From: CAZXSK01 sp964642855
GTDB taxonomy: Bacteria > Planctomycetota > Phycisphaerae > SM23-33
Direction: 5' to 3'
NCBI GenBank assembly: GCA_964642855.1
Contig: CAZXSK010000013.1
Location: 4,634 to 68,633, forward strand
DNA: 64,000 bases
Shown: positions 53,004 through 60,386 of the stretch, one piece after another
Layout of the letters: each line of letters begins with the position of its first letter
Numbering within the stretch: position 1 is the first letter of the stretch
Program-made: the position numbers and the translations under genes
Notes under the pieces: model-generated
What the model saw: the letters and a program-made list of their open reading frames with translations, nothing else
What the model was told of the DNA's origin: nothing
Databases searched by the model: none

Positions 53004-53033
53004 ATGATAGGCATCCGGATCGGTCTTGGACAA
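53004..53033 (-). promoter_or_regulatory. Promoter of the STAS-ATPase leader
   Basis: On the minus strand, TTGTCC (53033-53028) and TATCAT (53009-53004) with an 18-base spacer. Transcription would start near 52997, 11 bases before the paired domain. Confidence 0.65.
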
Positions 53034-53174
53034 GTCGAACGGCGGTAGCCAGAGTGCCAAATCGGGCGGCTGGGTGTGGCTTTGATGGAAAGCAATTTAA
53101 AAATAATCACTTACGTCGAAGGAGGTAGCAGGTCGGACAACAAAATTTTTATTGGAAATATGATTGTTCAGGTT

Positions 53175-53203
53175 TTTACTGGACTTGTCGGTCTGGATAT
53201 CCT
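53175..53203 (+). promoter_or_regulatory. Promoter of the plus-strand small RNA, with AT-rich upstream region
   Basis: TTTACT (53175-53180) and TATCCT (53198-53203) with a 17-base spacer; an overlapping alternative uses TATCTA. The AT-rich tracts at about 53139-53172 immediately upstream would suit an UP element. Confidence 0.5.
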
Positions 53204-53209
53204 ATCTAT

Positions 53210-53352
53210 GAAGATGTGAGGCCGCTGCAAGGGCTCGCCGGGAAGCGAGCTTCTTCCCGAGACAACAGGATCCCAGAGAGTCCGGACGAACCCTCCCCCT
53301 GGTACGTCCGGATGGCAGGTTCGGCGTGCCCGGCTGAACCTGCCCTTTTTTT
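53210..53352 (+). ncRNA. Candidate small RNA or zwf leader RNA
   Basis: About 143 bases from the promoter to a terminator. Three hairpins are visible: GCTCGC/GCGAGC around CGGGAA (about 53234-53251), TCCGGACG/CGTCCGGA (53281-53288 with 53305-53312, perfect eight pairs) with the C-rich loop AACCCTCCCCCTGGTA, and the terminator. A C-rich loop of this kind is complementary to purine-rich SD sequences. zwf has its own promoter farther downstream, so an independent small RNA is favoured over a zwf attenuator, but read-through into zwf is possible. Confidence 0.55.
53314..53352 (+). terminator. Strong intrinsic terminator upstream of zwf
   Basis: GGCAGGTTC (53314-53322) pairs perfectly with GAACCTGCC (53336-53344), followed by C and seven T (53346-53352). 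No plus-strand protein gene precedes it. Confidence 0.9.
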
Positions 53353-53428
53353 GCTCTTCGTTCTTCCCGCTGCAGGAGGTCCCAGCGGGTCGCTTCGTCC
53401 GTACCCCTGGAGTTCCCCGGGCGGATTC

Positions 53429-53457
53429 TTGGCGCTAGCATGGTCTGGGCGTACAGT
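53429..53457 (+). promoter_or_regulatory. Promoter of zwf
   Basis: TTGGCG (53429-53434) and TACAGT (53452-53457) with a 17-base spacer, giving a start near 53464 and a leader of about 35 bases. Confidence 0.5.
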
Positions 53458-53498
53458 TGCTCTGCCAGGGAATTGCTTGCAGACACGAGGAGAAGCAC

Positions 53499-54992
53499 AT
53501 GGCCCACGAGGTCAAAGAACGGGGCAGTCGCCGGGTCGACGACCCGACAACGATGGTAATCTTCGGAGCGTCCGGCGACCTGACGCGGCGGAAGCTGATA
53601 CCGGCTGTCTTCAGACTTCACGAACAGGGCTTCCTGGGCGATGAGTTCCGCATTCTCGGCTATGGGCGGACCGATCTCAGCGACGAGGAATTCCGCGAGA
53701 AGGTCCTGCCCGGAGACGATCGTAGGCGGCACGACGATTTCGCAGGGAACCTTCACTACCAGCAGGGATCGTACGATGATCCCGATGATTTTCAGCGACT
53801 CAGGGCAAGGCTTGAGGATTTGGCCGGCGACGGCCAGGCTAACTACATGTTTTACATGGCCACTCCGCCCGGAGTTTTCGCCGACGTCGCCGAAACGCTC
53901 TCCGAGGCTGGGATCGCAAGAAGAGGCCACGACGAGCCCTGGTCGCGGATCATCCTGGAGAAGCCTTTCGGTCACGATCTGCAATCGGCGATCGATCTCA
54001 ACGCCCGTCTGAAGGCAGTCTTCGACGAGCAGCAGATCTTCCGGATCGACCACTACCTCGGCAAGGAGACGGTCCAGAACCTCCTGGTGCTGCGATTCGC
54101 CAACAGCATTTTCGAGCCGATCTGGAACCAGAAATACGTCGACCACGTGCAGGTGACGGTGGGCGAGGACCTGGGGATGGAAGGCCGGGGCGACTACTAC
54201 GACGAACACGGCGCCCTGCGCGACATGGTGCAGAACCACATGATGCACTTGTTATCGCTGGTGGCGATGGAGCCCCCGGTGTCTCTCCAGGCCGATGCAA
54301 TCCGCGACGAGAAACTCCACGTTCTGCAGGCGCTTCGGCCGATTCCGAAGGAATGCGCCGCCAACGGCGTGTTGCAGGCCCAGTACGACGAGGGCACGGT
54401 AGACGGCGAGCACGTGCCGGGGTATCGACAGGAGGAAGGGGTAGACGACCGATCGACCACGCCGACGTTCATCGCGCTGAAGGCGTTCGTGGACAACTGG
54501 CGATGGTCCGGCGTGCCGTTTTACATGCGAACGGGCAAGCGACTTGCAACGAGAGTCACGGAGATCTCCATCCACTTCCGGGCGGTTCCGCAGGTGCTGT
54601 TCAACGTGTCGCCCACCGGCCCGATGCGGCCCAACGTGCTGGCGATCCGCATCCAGCCCGACGAGGGCATCCGGCTGCAGTTCCAGGTGAAGGTGCCTGG
54701 CCCGGCGATGCAGATCGAGCCATGGATGATGGACTTCACTTACGCCGGTGCGTTCGACCGGGAGCCCCCGGAAGCCTACGAGCGCCTGCTCCTGGACGCC
54801 GCCCTGGGCGATTCCACGCTGTTTACCCGCAGCGACGAGGTGGAAGCGGCGTGGCGGTTTGTGACCCCGGTGATCGAGGGCTGCAGGCAGCAGGACCCCG
54901 ACCAGATGGCGACCTATGAGCCCGGCTCATGGGGGCCTGACGAGGCGGACGAACTCATTCGCGCCGACGGCAATGAGTGGTGGATCCACTGA
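53499..54992 (+). CDS. zwf: Glucose-6-phosphate 1-dehydrogenase
   Basis: A 497-residue enzyme that oxidises glucose 6-phosphate to 6-phosphogluconolactone with NADP or NAD, the entry to the oxidative pentose phosphate pathway. The dinucleotide motif is VIFGASGDLTRRKLIPAVF and the catalytic/substrate motif FRIDHYLGKETVQNLLVLRF, followed by IFEPIWNQKYVDHVQVTVGE. Length is normal. GAGGAG lies 8-9 bases before the ATG at 53499, which decides against an in-frame upstream start. No gnd or pgl gene is adjacent. NADPH made here could support the peroxide and oxygen defences encoded on the other strand nearby. Confidence 0.97.
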   Translation: MAHEVKERGSRRVDDPTTMVIFGASGDLTRRKLIPAVFRLHEQGFLGDEFRILGYGRTDLSDEEFREKVLPGDDRRRHDDFAGNLHYQQGSYDDPDDFQRLRARLEDLAGDGQANYMFYMATPPGVFADVAETLSEAGIARRGHDEPWSRIILEKPFGHDLQSAIDLNARLKAVFDEQQIFRIDHYLGKETVQNLLVLRFANSIFEPIWNQKYVDHVQVTVGEDLGMEGRGDYYDEHGALRDMVQNHMMHLLSLVAMEPPVSLQADAIRDEKLHVLQALRPIPKECAANGVLQAQYDEGTVDGEHVPGYRQEEGVDDRSTTPTFIALKAFVDNWRWSGVPFYMRTGKRLATRVTEISIHFRAVPQVLFNVSPTGPMRPNVLAIRIQPDEGIRLQFQVKVPGPAMQIEPWMMDFTYAGAFDREPPEAYERLLLDAALGDSTLFTRSDEVEAAWRFVTPVIEGCRQQDPDQMATYEPGSWGPDEADELIRADGNEWWIH

Positions 54993-55039
54993 GGGCGAGC
55001 AAGGGGCAAGGCGTGAAGTCGTCGAGGGGCGGGCGCAGC

Positions 55040-55064
55040 AAAAAGGAGCGCCCGAAGACGCTCC
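55040..55064 (-). terminator. Intrinsic terminator after the rubredoxin gene
   Basis: On the minus strand GGAGCGTC and GGCGCTCC pair over eight bases (one G-T) around a TTCG tetraloop and are followed by TTTTT (55044-55040). It lies about 30 bases after the rubredoxin stop and probably ends the long minus-strand oxygen-defence/Nqr unit. Confidence 0.9.
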
Positions 55065-55095
55065 CTGGCTTGAATCGCATCGTCGAGACGTGCGG

Positions 55096-55254
55096 TCAGT
55101 CGACCGGCGAGAAGTCTTCCTTGGTCGCGCCGCATTCGGGGCAGACCCAGTCATCGGGGATGTCATCGAAAGCGGTGCCCGGCTCGACGCCGTTGTCGGG
55201 GTCGCCGGTCTCGGGGTCGTACACGTAGCCGCACAGATCGCAAACATACTTCAT
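55096..55254 (-). CDS. Rubredoxin
   Basis: A 52-residue one-iron electron carrier. The four iron-binding Cys are visible as CDLCGYVYDPETGDP near the N-terminus and WVCPECGATKEDF near the C-terminus, with the aromatic core residues typical of the family. AAGGA lies 8 bases before the ATG at 55254, so the shorter start was preferred over an upstream in-frame one. In anaerobes rubredoxin passes electrons to superoxide reductase, rubrerythrin and flavodiiron protein, all encoded farther upstream on the same strand. Confidence 0.96.
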   Translation of the reverse strand: MKYVCDLCGYVYDPETGDPDNGVEPGTAFDDIPDDWVCPECGATKEDFSPVD

Positions 55255-55339
55255 GTGGGTGTTCCTTTCGTTCCGGTTTCTGGTCAGTCGATCAGCCAGC
55301 GAAGACATACCCCATCCCCGCGGGCGTTGTCAATGATGG

Positions 55340-55822
55340 TCATGAATCGTCGGGTTCTTCGTCCGGTGCGAGCTGCAGCATCTCGGCCAGCATATCGGGC
55401 TCGATGCGGTAGCGTGTGCCGCGCCCCTGATAAAACCCGTGCTCGCGGATCAGGTGAACCGACAGGGGGGTGAACCGCACAACCCGGCCTGAAGGCTCTT
55501 CGAGCACTTCGATCTCGCCCTTGGGGAAAACTTTGCCGTGGGCGAAGGGGCAGGGGATCCTGCCCATCGACTCGCGATAGACGGCATGGAGCTTTCCGCC
55601 GACCGGGGTTTCCCGACCCATGCCAGCCATCGCGGCGTGCATGATCTCTTCGAGGCGGCCGGCGATCTGCTCGTGGGTCAGGCCAAGGGATTCGACGGTC
55701 TTGCCGTCGGTATCCAGGATCTCCTGCAGCTCGCGGGGGTCGCTGCCAAGGAAGCCTTCGCGGCAGAGAACGCCCGGGGCCATGCGGTCGAGCACTCGTT
55801 GTTCGTTCGGAATCTTCTTCAT
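55340..55822 (-). CDS. Conserved-looking protein of unknown function in the Nqr locus
   Basis: A 160-residue cytoplasmic protein with AGGAG upstream of the ATG. No membrane segment or signal peptide is seen. The N-terminal half is helical (DPRELQEILDTDGKTVESLG, THEQIAGRLEEIMHAAMAG); the second half is beta-rich (KLHAVYRESMGRIPCPFAHG, VFPKGEIEVLEEPSGR, YRIEPDMLAEMLQLAP). A CPFxHG element stands out and could bind a metal or cofactor. It lies 31 bases after nqrF and 85 bases before rubredoxin, so it is likely co-transcribed with both. Family not recognised. Confidence 0.75.
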   Translation of the reverse strand: MKKIPNEQRVLDRMAPGVLCREGFLGSDPRELQEILDTDGKTVESLGLTHEQIAGRLEEIMHAAMAGMGRETPVGGKLHAVYRESMGRIPCPFAHGKVFPKGEIEVLEEPSGRVVRFTPLSVHLIREHGFYQGRGTRYRIEPDMLAEMLQLAPDEEPDDS

Positions 55823-55853
55823 GCGCCGGCTCCTGGGACTTGGGTCCCCGGGT

Positions 55854-56969
55854 TCATGCGAACTTGTCGTAGTACTGGCGATCCACGTCGATGCCCTTGT
55901 CCTTGAGCACCTCGGCTGCGGCGTCGATCATGCCCGGCGAGCCGCACAGGTAAGCTTCCATGTCGCTGCCGTCCCCCACGCGCCGATCGAGGACTTCGGT
56001 CACCAGCCCCTGGTCTCCGTCCCAGTCGGGTCCGGGGTCCTCGCAGGACAGGGCGGGAACGTAGTCGAACCAGTCGAGTTCCTCCGCCAGCTGCGAGAGC
56101 TCGTCTTCCAGGAACATGTCCCGCGGATTGACCGCACCGAAGAAGTAGGTCGTCTTCTTGTTGGCGATGTCGTGTTCCTTCATGTGCCGCAGGATCGACC
56201 AGAACGGAGCCATGCCCGAACCGCCGGCGATCCAGACCATCTCGCGGTCTGTCTGCTGGATCTCGAAGTCCCCGTACGGCCCGGAGAAGGTGACCTCGTC
56301 ACCTTCCTTGAGATGCTCGAAGACCCAGGTCGTGCAGATGCCCCCGGGCACCAGGCGGACCATCAGCTCGACATGCTGCCTGTCGCTGGGTGGCGAGGAG
56401 ATGCTGTATGCCCGGAAGACGCTCTCCGGGTTGTCGCCGTACGGCGGGGCTTCGAGCTGGACATACTGTCCGGGCGTGAACTCGATGGTCTCCGGCTCGA
56501 TGAGCTTGAACCGCAGCTCTTTGATGTCGTGGGTCAGGTCGCGGATCATCTCGACGGTCGCCCGGAACTCCTTGACGCGGAAGAGCTCCTCGGGGACCTC
56601 GATCTTCATGTCATTGCGGACCTTCAGCTGGCAGGAGATCCGCACATTGTCCGCAATTTCCTCGGCCGAGAGGAGCGGCTCTTCCGTGGGCGCCACCGGC
56701 CCGCCGCCGTCGAGGACCTTCACCTTGCAGTAAGCACACGTGCCCTTGCCCCCGCAGGCGGAGGGTATGAACAGGCCCTGGCTTTTCAGCGAAGTCAGCA
56801 GCGAACTGCCGCCCTCGATCTCCAGACGCTCCTCCCCCTCGTTGATGTCAATCGCGCAGATGCCGTAGTTGACGAGGTACCGCTCGGCCAGCAGAAGCAG
56901 GGCGGCCAGGACGGTTGTCAGCGCACAGGCTGCGACCGCTGCAAGCAGTACCGACGTGAATGCATCCAT
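55854..56969 (-). CDS. nqrF: Na+-translocating NADH:quinone reductase subunit F
   Basis: A 371-residue NADH-oxidising subunit: one N-terminal membrane helix (SVLLAAVAACALTTVLAALL), a 2Fe-2S ferredoxin domain with CGGKGTCAYC and a fourth Cys at 113 (Cys72, 78, 81 and 113), an FAD domain (FRAYSISSPPS) and a NADH domain (IAGGSGMAPFWSIL, ending YYDKF). This order defines NqrF. It receives electrons from NADH and passes them to the other Nqr subunits. Downstream order here is nqrB-C-D-E-F, with 16 bases between nqrE and nqrF. Confidence 0.95.
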   Translation of the reverse strand: MDAFTSVLLAAVAACALTTVLAALLLLAERYLVNYGICAIDINEGEERLEIEGGSSLLTSLKSQGLFIPSACGGKGTCAYCKVKVLDGGGPVAPTEEPLLSAEEIADNVRISCQLKVRNDMKIEVPEELFRVKEFRATVEMIRDLTHDIKELRFKLIEPETIEFTPGQYVQLEAPPYGDNPESVFRAYSISSPPSDRQHVELMVRLVPGGICTTWVFEHLKEGDEVTFSGPYGDFEIQQTDREMVWIAGGSGMAPFWSILRHMKEHDIANKKTTYFFGAVNPRDMFLEDELSQLAEELDWFDYVPALSCEDPGPDWDGDQGLVTEVLDRRVGDGSDMEAYLCGSPGMIDAAAEVLKDKGIDVDRQYYDKFA

Positions 56970-56985
56970 ACCGGGTCGCTCCTGG

Positions 56986-57633
56986 TTAGAGTTTGATCAT
57001 GCCCTGGAACACGGTGAACGCCATCGCCATGATCGCCGTGATGATCAGCGTAATGCCCGGGCCCTCCAGGGCGGCGGGAATCTTGGCCTTCTTCAGGCGC
57101 TCGCGAATGCCGGCCATGATGATGATCGCAATGAACCAGCCCAGCCCGCTGCCGAAGCCGAACATCAGCACCTCGACCAGGCCGTACCCTTTGGCCTGCA
57201 CATCGTTGACCATGAACAGCGACGCACCGAGGATCGCGCAGTTGACGGTGATCAGCGGCAGGAAGATGCCCAGCGAGAAGTAGAGCGTCTGGCTGACGCG
57301 CTCGATGACCATTTCCATCAGTTGCACAAACGCCGCGATCACCACGATGAACAGAATGAGCTTGAGGCTCTCGGCGGGCACGTTGTAGGCCTTGAGGGGC
57401 ACGAGCAGGTAGACGTACAGCAGGTAGTTCAGCACGCTGGTGCAGGTGGTCACGAACACCACCGCCAGGCCCATGCCGAACGCAGCCTTGAGCTGTCGGG
57501 AAATCGACAGAAACGGACACATGCCCAGAAACCGCGTCAGCAGGATGTTCGATGTGAACGTCGCCGACAGCAGGATCAACAGCATCTGCACGAGCATGCC
57601 CGGATCGTTGGTCGTCGCCTGGGAGAGGATCAT
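56986..57633 (-). CDS. nqrE: Na+-translocating NADH:quinone reductase subunit E
   Basis: A 215-residue protein with six hydrophobic helices, of the NqrE/RnfA family. The hallmark LLTRFLGMCPFLSISRQLKA contains the conserved Cys that helps ligate the membrane-embedded iron centre together with NqrD. VNCAILGASLFMV provides the second Cys of the repeat. NqrE and NqrD are homologous and pack in opposite orientations in the membrane. Its start overlaps the nqrD stop by four bases. Confidence 0.95.
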   Translation of the reverse strand: MILSQATTNDPGMLVQMLLILLSATFTSNILLTRFLGMCPFLSISRQLKAAFGMGLAVVFVTTCTSVLNYLLYVYLLVPLKAYNVPAESLKLILFIVVIAAFVQLMEMVIERVSQTLYFSLGIFLPLITVNCAILGASLFMVNDVQAKGYGLVEVLMFGFGSGLGWFIAIIIMAGIRERLKKAKIPAALEGPGITLIITAIMAMAFTVFQGMIKL

Positions 57634-58307
57634 TTCGAGCCCTCCTTCTGCGCTTCAAGCCTCAGCGAGTACCAGCGGGCGATCCAGACGGCAATCGCCA
57701 GCAGGAAGAACGCCCCGGCCGGGGTGACCATGATCGTCCACTGACGCCAGATGCGATCGTAATTGCCCGGATCGTCGGTCCACAGGAACGGAATCCGGAT
57801 CATCCAGGGCGTGTTCTTCAGCAGCGTCCCGAAGCCCAGAATCTCGCGGACGATCGCGATCGACAGCAGGATGAACGAGTAACCCAGGCCCGCGCCGAGC
57901 CCGTCGAGCGTCGAGACGAGCACCTTGTTCTTGTTGGCGAACGCTTCGAGGCGACCCAGCACGATGCAGTTGGTGATGATCAGGCCGACGTAGGCGGCGA
58001 TGTCCTTGTGCGTATCGAAGAAGAACGCCCGGAAGACAATGTCCACCACGATGACGTACACCGCGATGATCAGCACCTGGATCATGATCCGGATGCGGTT
58101 GGGCGTGTAGTTGCGGAGCAGGCTGACGGTCAGGCTGCTCATGGTCGTCGCCCAGATCAGCCCGAGGCACATCAGCAGGGTGTTGAACACAAGATTCGTC
58201 ACCGCCAGCGCCGAGCAGATGCCCAGCACCTGCCGGAAGATCGGATTCTCTTCCCAGCACTGGCTCAACAGCGCCTGTTTGGGTCCGAGGGTGTCCTGGG
58301 GTGGCAT
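57630..58307 (-). CDS. nqrD: Na+-translocating NADH:quinone reductase subunit D
   Basis: A 225-residue membrane protein of the NqrD/RnfE family with six helices. Landmarks are NPIFRQVLGICSALAVTNLV (with the iron-centre Cys) and GLIITNCIVLGRLEAFANKN (second Cys). It pairs with NqrE, the next gene, to make the symmetric membrane unit holding the iron cofactor. About 25 residues at the C-terminal end exceed the usual length. Its start lies 10 bases after the nqrC stop. Confidence 0.95.
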   Translation of the reverse strand: MPPQDTLGPKQALLSQCWEENPIFRQVLGICSALAVTNLVFNTLLMCLGLIWATTMSSLTVSLLRNYTPNRIRIMIQVLIIAVYVIVVDIVFRAFFFDTHKDIAAYVGLIITNCIVLGRLEAFANKNKVLVSTLDGLGAGLGYSFILLSIAIVREILGFGTLLKNTPWMIRIPFLWTDDPGNYDRIWRQWTIMVTPAGAFFLLAIAVWIARWYSLRLEAQKEGSK

Positions 58308-58317
58308 GGTTCGGTCC

Positions 58318-59076
58318 TTATTCGCTGTCAGTGTCCGGTCTGGCGTCGTTGGGGTCGGGCATGTCGATCAGTCCCGCATCGGCAGCGGCCCGGCGGAACC
58401 GGGCGATCCGCAGATTCAGGAACGCCTCCACCGCCGTTGAGGTGCCCGTGGCACCGGTGATGGCGTCGACGGAGTACCGCTCCTCCCCGCTGGAGGCTGC
58501 CTCCCCGCCGATCAGGATGTATCGACTGTCGCGGATCGGCTGGGGTGGGATGGTCAGCCCGCGGAACTGGTCTCGCCATTTCTCTTCGGTGATCCTCCCG
58601 CCGAGTCCGGGCGTTTCCTGGTGTCGCAAGAAGTAGATCCCCAGCACCTTGCGCGTGTCGGGTGTCACCGCCAGCAGGCCGTCGATCTGCGCCCAGAAGC
58701 CCACCCCGCCGATGGGCAAGGCGTAGCCCATCAACGATCGGCCGGCGTCGGGGTCCTCGCGATACGCCGCGTACGTTGTGGCTTCGGTGTCGGGGTCGCC
58801 GTCATTGAAGACCACGCCCGTCTCGGGGTCCACGAGTTTCGGCCCGACCGGCTCGACATGCCGGCGGAACAGGTCGGCGACCTGGTCGTCGGTCAGCTGC
58901 CTGCCCTCGTGGAGGTTCAATGCCTCGATGACCGCCCGCTGCCGGGCCAGGCGCTCATTGCGCTCCACGATCCACTGCGTCGCTGCATGCATGCTCATGA
59001 TCGCCCCGGTGAAGGCCATCGAGACCACGGCGGCGTAGAACATGACGTACAGCGGATGTTTGGTGTTGAGTTTCAT
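58318..59076 (-). CDS. nqrC: Na+-translocating NADH:quinone reductase subunit C
   Basis: A 252-residue subunit with one N-terminal membrane helix (YVMFYAAVVSMAFTGAIMSM) and a periplasmic flavin-binding domain. The covalent FMN acceptor lies in SVDAITGATGTS, where Thr210 occupies the position of the flavinylated Thr in the (S/T)GAT motif; attachment requires ApbE, which is not in the window. PGLGGRI and FWAQIDGLLAV are family-typical. The ATG at 59076 overlaps the nqrB stop (ATGA). Longer in-frame starts add an unrelated Cys/Arg-rich segment. Confidence 0.94.
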   Translation of the reverse strand: MKLNTKHPLYVMFYAAVVSMAFTGAIMSMHAATQWIVERNERLARQRAVIEALNLHEGRQLTDDQVADLFRRHVEPVGPKLVDPETGVVFNDGDPDTEATTYAAYREDPDAGRSLMGYALPIGGVGFWAQIDGLLAVTPDTRKVLGIYFLRHQETPGLGGRITEEKWRDQFRGLTIPPQPIRDSRYILIGGEAASSGEERYSVDAITGATGTSTAVEAFLNLRIARFRRAAADAGLIDMPDPNDARPDTDSE

Positions 59077-60248
59077 CGGTCGCCCTCCGCGCCTGCGGCC
59101 TTCCGCTTGCGGCGGTCCTGCCACGCCTGGGCACCGAGGTCCAGCAGGGGGGCAACCATGTTGCCCAGCAGTATCGAGAATGTCGCGGCCGCAACGAAAG
59201 GCCCTTGCCATCGCAGGAAGACCACGAGGAAGCCGATCAGGAAGCCATAGGCGATACGCGCGGAGTCCTGCTTGGGAGCGCTGACCGGTTCGGTGATCAT
59301 GAACACGGCTGCGTAGAGCGTCGTGCCGGACAGAAGCTGCCAGGCAACCGGGGGCACCTCGCCCACGCCGTCATAGCCCAGGATGTTTCGGAACAGGACA
59401 TTCGCGACAACCACGCCGATCAGGCCCGGGATCATCAGTCGCCAGAAAGCTGTCTTGGTCACAAGCAGGTAGATGCCCGCCGCGATGATCACCAGCCCCG
59501 CCCCTTCGCCGAGGCTTCCCGCGTAGAGGATGCGGCTGCCGGTTTCACCGGGCACGTTGAAGGTTCCGCCGATGCTGCCCAGGAGCATGTCCCAGAGGCT
59601 TGCTCCCTGGGCCGAACCGTCCTGCACGTTGCGGACCACGTCGAAGCCGTACTTGCCGGAAACCCACATCGGTGACGCCTGCCCGACGGCGTCGGCGACG
59701 GACTGGCCGGTATCGCGGAGGTACTCTGGCAGCTGCGAAAGCGAACGGAAAGACCAGTGCGCAAATCCCCCCGGAAAGCCCTTGAAGGCGGGCACGAACC
59801 GGTTGGTCAGGTCGCCCGGGAAGCAGATGTACACGAATGCGCGCCCCACGATGGCCGGGTTCACCCAGTTGCGGCCGAAGCCGCCGTAGACCTCCTTGCC
59901 GAACAGCACCGCCACAACCGCGCCGACCGCGACCACCCACATCGGTGTGGTCGCCGGCAGGGAGAGGGCGTACAGCAGACACGTTACGAACAGTGCCGTC
60001 GACACGGGCTGGTTTCGCTTGCTGGAGGTGATGTACTCGGTCGCCAGGCCGGCGAGGGTCGCCACCACCGTGATCGCCAACGCAACCCAGCCGAAGAAGT
60101 AGATCGCCGTCAACAGCACGGGAATCAGCGCGTAGATCATGCGCAGCATCTGGGGCTGCTTCATGATCCGCTTCTTCTTGCGCGCGGTCTTTTTGGCGGT
60201 CTTCTTCGTGGCTTCGGATTTGTTGGTTGTCGCCTGCTCTGCGCTCAT
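59073..60248 (-). CDS. nqrB: Na+-translocating NADH:quinone reductase subunit B
   Basis: A 391-residue membrane subunit with about ten helices, including NWVNPAIVGRAFVYICFPGD and ALFVTCLLYALSLPATTPMW. The start is preceded by a Lys/Thr-rich cytoplasmic leader. Where most NqrB/RnfD proteins carry the flavinylation motif (S/T)GAT, this one reads DAVGQASPM, with Ser192 in place of the acceptor Thr; a second candidate, DGSAQGAS, also ends in Ser. nqrA, usually first in the operon, is absent: the upstream neighbour is the flavodiiron gene, 138 bases away. Confidence 0.93.
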   Translation of the reverse strand: MSAEQATTNKSEATKKTAKKTARKKKRIMKQPQMLRMIYALIPVLLTAIYFFGWVALAITVVATLAGLATEYITSSKRNQPVSTALFVTCLLYALSLPATTPMWVVAVGAVVAVLFGKEVYGGFGRNWVNPAIVGRAFVYICFPGDLTNRFVPAFKGFPGGFAHWSFRSLSQLPEYLRDTGQSVADAVGQASPMWVSGKYGFDVVRNVQDGSAQGASLWDMLLGSIGGTFNVPGETGSRILYAGSLGEGAGLVIIAAGIYLLVTKTAFWRLMIPGLIGVVVANVLFRNILGYDGVGEVPPVAWQLLSGTTLYAAVFMITEPVSAPKQDSARIAYGFLIGFLVVFLRWQGPFVAAATFSILLGNMVAPLLDLGAQAWQDRRKRKAAGAEGDR

Positions 60249-60386
60249 GCTTCGTGGAATCCTGACAGCGTGCTATGCGGTTGTCGGCGGGCTTCTCTGA
60301 CGGCCCGCGGTGTCCGGCGACGCGTGAGGTCCCCTGTCCGGGCGGCTGCTCTGCGGCATCAGCGCCCCGGGAACTCTATCGGCAGA

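Larger units (their letters stand above)
52788..53498. other. 711-bp divergent regulatory spacer between STAS gene and zwf
   Basis: No protein gene is supported. It contains a minus-strand promoter, paired domain and terminator (52888-53033), an AT-rich stretch (about 53090-53172, with A- and T-tracts), a plus-strand promoter, hairpins and terminator (53175-53352), and the zwf promoter (53429-53457). Each is listed separately. Confidence 0.7.
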
